Assembly: GCA_037367355.1 (NCBI GenBank)
Contig: CM074697.1
Coordinates: forward strand, 3,906,001 to 3,970,000
Direction: 5' to 3'
Length of the DNA: 64,000 nucleotides
From: Neoscytalidium dimidiatum
Lineage: Eukaryota > Ascomycota > Dothideomycetes > Botryosphaeriales > Botryosphaeriaceae
Every line of letters begins with the position of its first letter. Position 1 is the stretch's first letter. Both the position numbers and the translations under genes were made by a program. This document shows, piece after piece, positions 21,538 to 33,428 of this stretch. The notes beneath the pieces were generated by a model that had not been told where the DNA came from, searched no databases, and worked only from the letters and a program-made list of their open reading frames with translations.

Positions 21538-21667
21538 AGGTGATGGATTGGAAGTATGGAGGAAAGTTGGTAGTTTTGAGTGTGCGCGTATTGCTGAGTT
21601 GAGGTGATGGATTGGAAGTATGGAGGAAAGTTGGTAGTTTTGAGTGTGCGCGTATTGCTGAGTTGAG
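21538..21667. repeat. Perfect 64-bp tandem duplication
   Basis: The 64-bp stretch beginning AGGTGATGGATTGGAAG at 21538 is repeated without a mismatch from 21602; identity between the copies ends at 21667. The lack of divergence suggests a recent slippage or replication event, or an assembly duplication. Confidence 0.95.
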
Positions 21668-24540
21668 ATATCAATGCATCTTGCATGCGTGTCTAGCTGA
21701 GTGCCGCGTCCAGTGAAATGCTTCTTTTCCCACAGCGTTGACTCAGATATCTAAGTTCTCTCCGTGTCTTCTCTCGAGCATCTTGCGACTCTGGCGGAGG
21801 TATTATGGAAGCGGTATGCTTTCCCAACCACTTGGTCCGTAGCACCGGTCACCGCTTCCAGTTTCGTATTTCCCACCATCACCCACGTGCGGTCCCGAAT
21901 TCTCGGATGCCCTGTGGCTAAGAGACATGGACACAGGTGGGGCGGATAAGGGAATGGCTGAGTAGGTACCAGAAACTCTTGGACGACGTCTATTTACCCT
22001 TCGATTCGACTGGACTCGACAAGACACCGCCAGTACGATCATCTCAGTCTATACAGTCTTGCTTCTTTTGTATACTCACTTCTTCTTCACAGTACGAAGG
22101 ATGCGCTCACTCACGCCACCAGAGCGAAGGACACTAGCAGCACGGCATCAGATGACTGCATCGTGATCGTCCATATGGGTCCATACTACAAGGCGCCGGA
22201 ACTCGACTGGTCGATCAGAGGAAGCACATACACGGCAGCGACTACTACGGGGCGAACCGACCCCGTCAGCTCTGTGGCGATCTGTCTGTCCATGTGCGGC
22301 TGAAAACGACTTCCGCGTTGAGCACCATACGTCCAGGAAAACCCACCCGCCCACGCTGAACGGCTATATGTCTTTTGCTCTTTCGCTGTCGTACGTAGTG
22401 ACGCCATCTCTATATTTGCCGGCTGGCAGGCGAACAGCTGGGCGTGGGGCGGCAGGCACCGAAACCTTGGGCGAAACCCACCGCTGACACTCGCGTGCGT
22501 GCGGCTGACCGGCTTCTATATGGCTTTCAGAAGAGGTAAGAAGGAATGCACGCTTACAGCTGAGGATAGATGGCGTGAAAGCCCACGTTCCCACCCGTCT
22601 CACCTGCCACGCCTTCGTTCCTTGTTCCCGTATAAGGCAAACACTCTCAAGTAACGTTGGTCCAACCGCCAGTCATGTGGTGGCACCTCACCGATACTTC
22701 TCTTTCTCTTTTGTCAGCAAAGCTGAATAGAGAGGCGTGTAGGCACACCCGCGGCGCCGGACCGGGTCGGTTCGGGTCGCCGTGCATAGAGTACGGTGAG
22801 ACCACGTCGCTGGCTCCTTTCTCGATGCCCAGAACGTATGTAACACGTAGCGTGTTACCGTACTGTAAGGCCGGCGGCAGATACGAGGAGAAAAAGAGGC
22901 GAGTCTGGTATGGCGTACGGCACGTCGTATGTGCTACGTCATTACCAAACTTCCCCGTCATACCTCTCTCGCTGCCGAAAAGGATGCTGGAGGCCTTGCA
23001 GAATGGGTGCAGTGGACAGAAAAGCGAAACAGGAGGATGGATGCGGAGAAGAGCAGAGAAGTGGGAAAAAGGCGATCTCGCAGACTGGACGACGTTGGGA
23101 GCCGGGGCGGGACGAACGGACAAAACGTCTGGTTCGGCCGGTGGGTTCTGTTGGTGCCATTCGTTTATGCCGGTAGTGCCGCCTAACGTCCGCGACCGAC
23201 TACGTATTTTAGGAAGTGATGTTCAAGGCGCGAATAGAGATCATCGGTATCGGTCCCCACCGACACTATAGAAAAAATAGAGGATGCGAAAAAGCTTTTT
23301 CTGCTTTCGCGTCCCCGGGCTTGGTATGCTCTTTTTGAGGCGTGATGGACGGTGGTGATCTGTTCGGGGCAAATGAGTCTGCGTTTGCGCTATGTGCCGA
23401 TGAGAGTGCGCAATTTGCACATCTCTCTGGTTGCGCCAGAGCGCCGGCCGCTCATCATATGGGAGTGTGCAGGATGCGAAGCGCAGGCGGTGTGACAGCG
23501 GACAGTCGTGAGCTGAAGGCTGATTCGAGAGTCGAGACAGGATTTGCGCGCGCACATCAGGTACGGCATACCGGTTGAGGTACGCATCTGCAGTGGCAGC
23601 CCGACCGCCTGCCCCTTTTTTGCTTTTCTAGAACCTGATGATCTGTTCTGCTGGACAAACGCAAGGAGAAAGAGGAACGGCGTGATATGCAGATGTGCAG
23701 GATGTACAGACAGGTTGGCGTACCTGGATGCGGTGTTACCTACGCCAACCACCAGCTGACGGCCACGGCACTGGACAATCGTCTGTGGGACGTCGGTCAT
23801 GAGAAAGTTAGCAGCAAAATAGGTTGCGGCTTGCGGGGGATCTCCCAAAGGGTAGGTAGACGGGTCCCAAGCGGCAGCCATGTCTCACCTTGTTGGATGC
23901 GTGTGCTTGCGGAGAAAGGCCAGAGGACTACGTGCTCAGGAGCGAGGGCGTCAAGCCACTCGTGTCATTTCTTGATGATGCTTCTCTTGCCCTGCCCGTC
24001 CCGCATCGTGTGAGGGGCGATAGGGGAGACGGCGCGGCAGCAGCGCACACGGACGGGTAAGCTGATGTCTGGACTGGCAGTGCAGGAACGGCAGAGCAGG
24101 CCGGGCATTCGCTCGGCCAAATTGTGCTGTTGGTGGGCGCGCGTGGGTCGGGGAGCTGGAGAAGGGGGACCACTCGGTGCTGCTCGCATCACCAGCTCCG
24201 CTCATCTCTCGCCCCCATCCGTTGGCCGCAGCGCCGGTCTTGCTCAGGGCATTGGCCTCACCGCCCGGGTGGGATTAGGCGCGAAGGCTGGCACGGTGCC
24301 TGCCAAGACGCTGACGATGGACGACGGCCGCGAAGTCCCACTCGGAGGCGACCAAGCGCGGATAAAGGGGGCGGTGCCTGTTGGAGGGACGGTGCACGAG
24401 GGCCACGAGGGGGCGGGCAATGGTAGGGTGGGCTGTCGGCAAGCACCAGCTATGCCGGCAGCGATGACGAGAGAGGCAGACCAGGGCGGATTGGGACTGA
24501 TGAGGCAGGCCGGGGTGGGCACGAGACACGAAGCAGCAGG

Positions 24541-24567
24541 CGGCGGCGGCGGCGGCGGCGGCGGCGG
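24541..24567. repeat. (CGG)9 trinucleotide microsatellite
   Basis: Nine uninterrupted CGG triplets in GC-rich non-coding DNA. They create long Gly/Ala/Arg shadow frames. Confidence 0.9.
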
Positions 24568-25730
24568 GGAGGGAAATGAGAAGTGAGAAATGAGAGCAGC
24601 AACAACGCGTTTGGCAAGCACGACGAGGCCTGCTTGCCCGTCTGGGACAGTCGGCTCGCGGCCAGCGTCCAACATCGGAGTACAGCAATCAATGCGACAC
24701 CCCCCCCACCGCTCGGCCCGTCGGCTGCTGGCTGTGGGCTTCTGGCTTCTGGCTTTCTCGTGGTGCAGCGCAGGCCCGGGAGGCGGAGCAACGCTCGCGG
24801 TGGTGTTGGCTGGCGAGAGGCTGGGCACGGCGGACCCGGTGCGACACCAAGCGTCCGACCTGTGTCGCAACACCGTTTCGCCTCGGCAGCGCCTGCTCGG
24901 ACGGCGGCAGTGACGGCGGCGAGGGCGAATCTCAGCAAATATTGTTTCCCAATCTCTGGCGAGGCGATTAATGGGCGCGATATGGACGGCGACTCGAGAT
25001 GGCGGACATTGGGCAATTCAATGCGGCGCGCGGGCGCTGCTAGCGACAGCGAGGTCGTCGGTCTGGCGAGCAAGAGCCGCCAGGAAGCAGGATGCAATTT
25101 CCCAGGCGCACATCAGCCCTCTCTGGGACGCATGCGCCGGCGGGCAGAACCGCTCCAAGCCTGCCGGCCCCCTGCACGCCCTGTCTCCCCCCACAGTCCG
25201 GCCTGCGGGCGGCGAATGAAACCGCACAGATCCAGCTTAAACAACCGCGCTTTGCCGCATCCATCGCGCCCGGGTCGTGCTGCTGTCGTGGTCGGTGCCG
25301 TGGCCTTGGCTCCAATTTCGCCGCCGCCTTGTTAAAACGCTGCGCGCTCCCCTCAACACCACGCCTTCCCGCTGCTCGTTGCGTCGCTCTCTTATCTCGA
25401 TCGCTGTCCAGCCAACGCTACCAGCCCTCCGCTCATTCAGACCAAACTTCTGCTCTGAGCAGCGCTCGCGCCAGTCACTCCTTTTCACCAACAACAACAA
25501 CAACAGCAACAAAAACACCAACCACCGCGACCATCACCATCCGCTCCCCGAGCATTACCCGACAAGCCCGTCAGTCCTCGCAGGCACACGACTATCATCG
25601 CATCGCAGCATTCGAGATCGCATCGCGCCAACCGTAAACAAGCGCCCGCATTCTCGCGCCACCCTTCCGGACTCTCCCTCGTCAAATCGCATTCCAATAA
25701 CCGAATCGGGAAACTCGAGAGAAACCCAAA

Positions 25731-26162
25731 ATGAAGACCTTCAGCCTCGTCGCCGCCTCTCTGGCCCTCCTCTCCGGCCTCGCCGCCGCCGAGGGTGACA
25801 AGACCACCTCCTACTCGACCGTCACCAGCACCCGCACCGTGCTGCACGTCGTCACCGAGACCCACTACTCCAGCACCGAGGTCGAGACTTCCACCGAGCT
25901 GATCCCCACCCCCGTTGCGGCCACTCCCAGCAGTGCCACCAACACGCCCGTCACCACTCCCGTGGTCTACTCGGCCGGCAACTCCACCACCCCCGTCGGC
26001 ACTGGCGGCATTGTCAGCAGCGTCAGGGCCACCGGCTCCCAGGCCGCAGGCGCCGCCGCCTCGGCCTCGCCTTCTTCGCCGTCGACCGGCGCCGCCTCCT
26101 CGCTCAAGATCGATGCTGCTGTTGCGGCCATCGTCGCCGGCGCTGGCTACCTCCTCCTGTGA
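25731..26162 (+). CDS. Small GPI-anchored, Ser/Thr-rich cell-wall protein
   Basis: A 143-aa single-exon frame with ATG at 25731 in a good context (CCAAAATGAAG). It has an N-terminal signal peptide (MKTFSLVAASLALLSGLAAA). A Thr/Ser/Val-rich middle follows, with repeated short beta-like runs (TTSYSTVTSTRTVLHVVTET) likely to be O-glycosylated, with one N-glycosylation sequon (NST). A C-terminal hydrophobic tail (IDAAVAAIVAGAGYLLL) after a small-residue stretch is typical of GPI attachment. The product should be a plasma-membrane or wall-bound mannoprotein with no catalytic domain. Many fungi have several such proteins. No specific role can be assigned. Confidence 0.85.
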   Translation: MKTFSLVAASLALLSGLAAAEGDKTTSYSTVTSTRTVLHVVTETHYSSTEVETSTELIPTPVAATPSSATNTPVTTPVVYSAGNSTTPVGTGGIVSSVRATGSQAAGAAASASPSSPSTGAASSLKIDAAVAAIVAGAGYLLL

Positions 26163-28126
26163 CGGGTGTGAAAGTAAAGTCAACGTTCACTTCGCACTGT
26201 TGCTGGCCACGGAGTTTTGATTCGGCTTGAAGCGCGCACTTCTTCTCGTCCTCCCGGCGGAGGGTCGACTTCTTCTTACTAGCCTTTCTTCGCCACCCTT
26301 GACGGATTGGAGTCTCAACCATTTCTGCATCGGATTGGAGTCGTCTGAGCTGTCTTGCGGGAAGGTCTTACCTAAAACACATAACCTATTTTCTCTCTCC
26401 ATTGACGAGTTACGTTTTCTATACCCCGATCCACCTACCTACCTCACTACATCCCGGAAAGCTGTACTCCATACGATGCTTAATGTCTGTTGCCCTTCCA
26501 TCACCAACACCCACCTTTACTGTCCTTACAACCCCTTCTTTAAACCCACCCTTTTCTTTTGTCTGTCTCGCGACAGACAGGAGAGATAACTTCGACTCAT
26601 CTCGCAAGCGAAGAGCAACAAACCACACCCTACCCCTTCCCGTGCATAGGTTATGGAGGCGCGTCTGGGACGGCTTGGAGATACCCCAATTTTACTAGTG
26701 TTCATTCACAGAATTTACGCAAGATGCACTTGAACATTTCGGAGAGCTTTTCCTTGTTGACAGGCTTGGAGGATATTTCGTCCTTGACTTTGACCACTTG
26801 TTTCCTTGACTATTCTTTCAGTAGTGAATAATTACCCAACATGAACATCCTGCCGACGCCTAGCGTTCCTTTTATTGAAGCTGGGCGTCACAGCGATGGC
26901 AGTAGCAGAACAGAAAGCACAATGAATAGATCCAAGCGGGAGAGGGGAGCGAGGGGGAAACTCTGCTCCTCGGATCCTTGCGACGATTTCACGCTAAATC
27001 TCTTCCCGCGATCTCGTCATGCCACGCGATTGACGTGACGCATGACGTTTGGTGTTTATTGCTGCACCTGGCCAACCAACCCCGGACAAACACGCAGCTG
27101 AGGCATAGGCGGCCAAGCAAAGAATTCGTCAGTCGTGGCAAGCGCACAGCAGGCCGCCCCCCAACCCGACAGACAAGCCAGGAAAAAGCGACCAAGACAG
27201 CAGCGAGCATGCTGACCGACCCTGTTTCACGTCCAGCGCCACCACAACCAGAAATAGACACAGCACGTTGCCAGATCTACGGCCGCTCAAACACCCTTTC
27301 AAATTTTTCTGCAACTCCATCCTTTCCTCTCGTCCACTTTGCGCGAAACATCTGATCATCTTAACGCCTCAGCATTAAGGTTTCAAACAGCTCTCCCCCA
27401 TCGCGCCGCGTCTTCACGCCGCAAAGAAAGAAATGAAAAATGATCATCGGCATCGCGTAAAACACGTTAGAAACACTGGCCTGAGGCAGACTGATGTGTG
27501 GCGGAAACGGATGAGAACTCGGCTCAGGCATTCAAACGGTAGCCATCCCCACCGTGCCTCACTCCTTCACCTAGTCTTTCGAGGCTCTTTCCCTGAACCG
27601 GTAACTTCAGCCGTTCAAGCTTATTCGCGAACAGACCCTTTTGTCTTCGCTTCTGACGATTGCGGGACGAGAGAGACTATTGTTTCAGATCGCGGCGTCT
27701 GCCCTTTTCCTGACCGGGCGCAGCGCACACGCCTTCGGTGAGAGACGAGAGAAAAGAGAGGATGGCCTGCTCAATCAAGCACACGTGGGTTTAGCGCGGA
27801 TTGCTGGCCGTTTACGGGTAAGGCCAGGGGTGCTGCCGCCGCTGCATGAGAAGAGAGCTTGGCAGGCACCAGGTACCGGGGCCAAACGTTCTTCATGCCG
27901 CGGCAGCAGCAGCAGCAGCGGAACTGCTCTAGCTTTCAGCTGGCAGCTCACTGACCGGAACAGGCGGCTAAAAGCCGGCTGGACGGATAAGAGAGATCTG
28001 GTGATTCTATCGAATACGAGGGCGCAAATGCAACGGTTCAACGAGCGAAAAAAGCACGCACGCGCATCTAGCAGATCTTTGGGAAAAGGGAAGAAGGGAA
28101 GTTGCCTGCTCGGCAATTGGCGCCGC

Positions 28127-28168
<42 letters not shown>

Positions 28169-31100
28169 GGTCTGCTCCCTCGCCTCGCCGCTCTGCCGAG
28201 ATTGAGGAGATTGCCGAAATCGCGTGCGTCTCGTCCCGTCCACTCTTTTGTCTCTCTTCCCGGCTCGCTTGTCGGCTCCCCCCGGTTCCTCAATAGAGAT
28301 TTGCGTGCCGCGAGCCGCGCCGCCGCTGACGGGGCGTGAACAAATTTGATTGCATCTTGTCTCTCGCCGTGCACGAATCAGGCCTTAGGATTTCACCCGT
28401 TACCCGGTCACCACGCGAACGACGCGCCCGGGCACCGGTATTTGGTCGCTTTCGTCCGGCCAACCAATCGAACACCGCGCGAGCGAGTCGGGGGCGAAGC
28501 AAGAGGGGAGATTGCGCTGCAGCGGAATGCCAAGAGCGCAGACACGTAAGGTCCTACGTGGACGGAACATGTCTTTATTTATTGGTTTTGTTTTCTTGTT
28601 GGATCGCCCCGCTTAGGGTTGCGACTTCGCTCCGATGGTGGTGGGGTTCACGATGTCGCGGGTAAGTGCTGAGCTCCACTGCCGTGCTCGCGTAGGAGAG
28701 TGATGCTCTGTGTGCTTGTGTCCGCCTTGGCTCTCTGAGGGCCACTTCGCTCCATCTCATCGGATTGACATTGGTGAGTAATGCGGATTTCTTACTGCCC
28801 GCGTATCAAGGGTTTTCCTTGGCTTGAACCCATAGGAAGGTAGGACAATCGCGCATCATGTTATTGTTGTTGCTTATTTTCAGTCGTCTTCCCTGTTTAC
28901 CTTCATGAAGTCTTCTGAGACATTCTTACAGAAATACAACCGCAGTCGCCCCCAGAATCCCGTGTACCAGTTGTCCGGTCAGCATGAGACATTGACCCCA
29001 AGACGAAGGAATGTCTTGGTCGCCATGAGGGATACCGCTTTTGAACCTCACTACCGAAATTTTGCCCTGGTCAATGATTAATTTAGCTTATCGCGTATCA
29101 GGTCTCGATTACCTGTAGCGATACTGTACCTTGAAGACTCGAGAGACAGGGCCTCTAAGGAGGCTATCGATATAACCACAAGACACGCTTGTTTCTTGTA
29201 GAATTCATTCCTCGCAATCCACCGGAGTCAGCCGAACCGTAGTAAAGACGCGTGATCGCGCGCAATCTCCACCAAGTCTCAATTATGTCCCAAAAAAAAA
29301 GAAAAAAAAAACACGACAAACGCGTTGAAGAATTGAAGCAGTGCTGCACGAAACAATAACATTGTGCATTCCATAGCCGCACAGCCATACGGAGGAGCAC
29401 AGCATAAAACACGACCCATTAACGCTCAACAGCAATGACGTCTGAAGTCGACCAGACCCACATTCCCCGCAAACGAAACACACAACAGGCATACATTCCA
29501 CAGCCCTACGTAACTTACGGGACCTTCGCCAGCCCGCTCCTCAGCCCAGCCCGATCCGCTCGCTTCCGCCACGCTGCGCTTGTACTGTACGCACCTCTTT
29601 CCCGCCTCGCCTCTGCACTACAATCGCCACGCATACGCGGATAACCCGTGTTCTACGTACCTTCCCACAGCACCACCCATCACAACACGCCCCCAGCAGC
29701 TACCGGTCACATCACCCAGCACATCAAAAAGCATCTCACCACAGCACACCCAGCAAAAGAAAAGCTCACGCGACCCCACACGAGATAAACCTCAGCCCAC
29801 CCCGTAGTCCCTTGAAAAGGCGTCCCCTGATAAGCCCCCGGCCTCTAACTGGCCGCGCCGCCGATCCCCCGCATGCGGGCGGATCGGCGCCAGGCGAGAA
29901 AAGCTTCGCGTTTTCTGATAGCGGCGGCGGCGGAGGCCACTTGGCAGGGGACTGGCCGTATGTGTGTGCGCGCGTGTCGTCACTGGTGTGATGCTCTGTC
30001 TCTCTCTCTCTATTCTCTCTCTTTCGTCGCCCCCGTCGTAATGGGAGGGAGATAGGGTTCTGGGTTGTGATTGGGTGGGAGGAGGAGGAGAGGAGGAGAA
30101 AGGGATGGGGGATGTTATATACTCTCGGGGTGAGTGAGGTGAGACTGTGGTTTGCGCTTACTTGCTGCTACTGCTTCTGCACTGCTCTGGTGGAAGAGAG
30201 ATAGCATCGTCGCTGCCTTGACTCGCTTACGAACAAATCGAATCTCCTGTTGTGTGTTGGTTCAAGGATTGGCAGGATGGTTGACGAGGTCGTGGAAAGG
30301 TACACTTCTTACGGACGCGGAGGCGCTGGCAACCTACGTACGAATGCAACCCGTTCTCCTACCCCATCGCACGCTTGGAAGGCTTCCTTATTCGCTGACA
30401 AGCAACTCGGCAATCCAGGCCGCCGCTCCGACGTACACGCAGCGGAGAAGGTCCTCGTGCATTCGAAGGACGACGGTGTGTCGACCCCGTAACCCTTCGA
30501 ACACAGCGGTATAATGCGCTGATATCGAGTCATCAAGAACCCAGCCAGCGCCGCCGGAGCAGCGTGTGGTCGTTGTCGTCTTCGCCCGGCTCGCGGAGGG
30601 ACTCGATTTGGAAGGCCGCCACGAATGTGTTCCGGAGGCACAGCACTACCGACGAGGGCATGACGGAGCCGAAGGAGTAAATCGGCCTCATGCTTGTATT
30701 GATACCAGTACCAAAGGGGATACGGGAAAATTGCAATCGTGTAATTGGATGAACGGGACATTGCGGAATAGTGTACACAGGCGGGAGGGAGCGAGAAATA
30801 ATCGAATCATTGGACATTCTGGCCGATGCGGCTACAGTCGGCAGGCCATGCCTGGCGCATTGAGGGACGAGTTTCGAATCATGCCAGTTCGATGAGCATG
30901 GGCTGCGCGGACTGCAATCTCAGCGTGGCGACCCAGACGCAACCAGATACCACTCGCTTGAGCAGGCGTCTCCCCTTCTCTTCGACCAGCAGGACAATTT
31001 GCAAATCCCAGCCTTGATCTCCTTCGGGTCGCATCATGTGCGAACGAGATGTCCGAGAACAAAAGTCGATTCTTGACAAATACCGCAGACTACGTTGAAT

Positions 31101-31408
31101 GTGCTTGTTTACTTATCTGCCATAACTATCCCCTTTCTAAAAGACATCGGACTCACAGCCTCTTCTGTGCGATTAATTATCTACTTGCAAGGACGAACCA
31201 CAGGAATAAGGGGAAGACTGGTGGTTCCATTTAAGCGAAGTATAGGAAGTCTTATTTGTCTAGCCTTTCATTCTTGCTAGCGGAAAAAAAAAATTTCATT
31301 CACCTAGGGTATGTTACTTCTTTGTTATTCGTGATGCTTATTGGTCGCGGGGAAAATTAACATTTTACACTATAACTACCCAAACACTCAGGGAACATAT
31401 ACTTACGC
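26163..31408. other. Gene-poor 5.2-kb interval
   Basis: No gene can be supported. The longest frames (27641-28339 plus, 30309-30761 minus, 30533-30817 minus) have no recognisable motif or splice continuity. It includes a (CT)17 microsatellite at 28132-28166, a second CT-rich patch near 30000-30025, and a short CAG run near 27900. Confidence 0.5.
28132..28166. repeat. (CT)17 dinucleotide microsatellite
   Basis: A pure CT repeat of about 35 bp in non-coding DNA. Confidence 0.95.
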
Positions 31409-33139
31409 TCACCCTTCCGTCCTACCAGTCCTTGGCAACTGTTGTGTTGGTAAAGTATAGAGCATCTCGGAAGGCTGCAACGTAGCTGTAGGTGCGATAG
31501 CTCCTGCTGTATTGACAAACAACAGTGATCCGACAGGATCCGAGCTGATGATCGCCTCCATTTTCTTCGACCTCTTCTCAACCTCTCTCGGGGCACCAAC
31601 ACTTAAATCGCGCTCGCCCCACCCTCCCATTCTGGCGAGGAGCTGGTGCATGTTCGATGACTTCCAGGCCATCACGCCGCTTTTCTTGGTTCAGATCATA
31701 GTGCATGTCAGGAAGCCAATGCCCATTGCGACGATTGACAGAGAAAAAGTAAGCCAGGGCTAACGTATATGGATGTACTGTTTGGTCGAGATGGCCGAGC
31801 TGAGCGTAACGTTTGCCGTGTTACTGACACCAAGAGCATGTGTCATGCTCACGCCAATGTTCCGGACAGTCTCTGAGATGCTTGCCGATCTCATAAGCGC
31901 GAGACCGTAATCGTCGTCCGAGTCGGACGAGAACATGTTCTGGAGATAGAAGATGTTTTTGTTATCCGACGGGTTCATTAAGAAGGTCATGTTGCCGACG
32001 ACGTCACGTTAGCGTCCTTTTGGGACTTGGAGAGAGTTACAGGGACCCCCTGAATCGAGTTCCAAGCAATTCAGCGGTATCTCCGTGATGGGTCCGGCAG
32101 AGAAAATGCCGTTTGAGACGATGAGGTCGTCGAATGTCTTCGCACACCAAGAGACCGTACACCCCGTGATGTCAGGTGAGCGAGGCACTGAGCCAGTGCC
32201 AGGACTCCAAGCTTTGAACGTTGCGAACGATGCTAGAGGGTTTGTATCATTCGGCAACCCATACGGTGAAGCGGAGGAGTTGAATTGCGTGTCCATTCCC
32301 GTTCCACCTCCCATCGATGGAACATCCATTGTCTGGGCGGAAAGGCCTAGGGGGGTAGTAAATGTGCAATTGAGTTCATCGCAGACTCTTTGAGTCTCTG
32401 CGGTCACATTCTTGCAACTGTTGCAAACTTTGAGTGTGGCGAACTTTGGCCATTTGCAGGCACCGCTGGAGCAGCCGAACGGAACTGGGGGCTCAAGGTT
32501 GTTGAGTCCATTGAGAATAGCACCTTGAATTAAGGGGTCCATCATGGTCGCGACGGGGCTGCCTATGGCGGGTATTAGCACCACAATATCAAGAAGGTAT
32601 AGCCAAGGGATCAGACCAGGATAGTTTTCATGAACGCCTCCGGAATCATAGATGTGGACGCTTCCAAAGACAGCGGCACCCGGCAAGCCAACGCGATGAG
32701 ACGGGTAAGTGACAACTGCTTGGATAGAGGAGTCTATTGCGAGAGCAGTGATGGTGATGATTGAGCCCCACGTAGCCAGCCATTTGCTAGCTTTGATTGC
32801 CGATAGCAGCATCAAAGAACCCCAAGAGCCTCGGCTAGCCTCATCGAAAGCCTGGAAGTCACTAAGTTTGTGAGGCTTCTGCATGAAATAAACCCATTTC
32901 AGTTGGCTGATGCACGAAGCGATGGGCACCATCAGCGAGGCCTCGGATATGGTGGAAAATATCGAGAAGACTACGTTCGGAGGCCGGCGGAAGAGCCATT
33001 TCGAGCGTGCCTTATCTTGAAACCCGAACAATACACCAACTATAGCAATGACACATATCAGGTTGAATAGCGCAGTACAAAAGGCCAGGCAGTAGTACAG
33101 TACTGCAGCCTTCAAGACAAACATTACTTCATCATGCAT
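31409..33139 (-). pseudogene. DUF3176 membrane protein gene with three in-frame stop codons
   Basis: One continuous minus-strand frame of 576 sense or stop codons from ATG 33139 to the stop at 31409-31411. It carries the DUF3176 signature: a first membrane helix, SIFSTISEASLMVPIASCIS, QLKWVYFMQKP, LSDFQAFDEASRGSWGSL, a Cys-rich luminal domain and a last membrane helix (LSIVAMGIGFLTC) followed by AWKSSNMHQLL. Three stops interrupt it: TAA (codon 377), TAG (codon 460) and TGA (codon 483). The TAG sits where the family has Trp (R-x-PWL), and the TGA sits in a likely Trp position before TKKSGVMAWKSS. The first stop could also be spliced out by an 87-bp in-frame intron with a weak donor (GTCCCA) and acceptor CTCCAG. 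Upstream residues may be missing. Function of the family is unknown. Confidence 0.8.
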
Positions 33140-33428
33140 ATTTTTGGGTTGGTTCTGGTATCACAAAACCCCTGTATTTCGAAAAGAAAAAAAAAAAAAG
33201 ACGCAAGAAGCGTAGGGCTCAGCCTCGCAACGCTCTTGACTGAACCCTCTCGTGGAACTTGACCAAACTAGAATAGCAAGGTGGCACGCGACCTTCAAAA
33301 GTGACATGCCGATCTTTGGGTAATTGAAGATGTATGAACATTGCTTGAAATAGGAAAGTCTCGCATGTCCCTCTACGCAAAAGCCAAGCTCGCAGTCGAA
33401 TATACACACGTGACCACGGATACAACGC

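Larger units (their letters stand above)
20013..25730. other. Gene-poor 5.7-kb interval
   Basis: No gene can be supported. Many overlapping frames of 60-210 codons occur on both strands, but they are Arg/Pro/Ala-rich, lack family motifs and mostly mirror each other. It contains a 64-bp tandem duplication (21538-21667) and a CGG trinucleotide run (24541-24567). The last 300 bp, with many CAA/ACA triplets, look like the leader of the GPI-protein gene. Confidence 0.55.

Noticed and set aside
22657..23271. 204-codon plus-strand frame in the gene-poor interval
   Set aside because: No domain, no splice continuity, overlapped by frames of similar length on the other strand.
24244..24873. 209-codon minus-strand frame
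   Set aside because: Runs through the CGG repeat and is Pro/Ala/Arg-rich; a repeat artefact.
27641..28339. 232-codon plus-strand frame
   Set aside because: Passes through the CT microsatellite (Ser-Leu run) and shows no protein family features.
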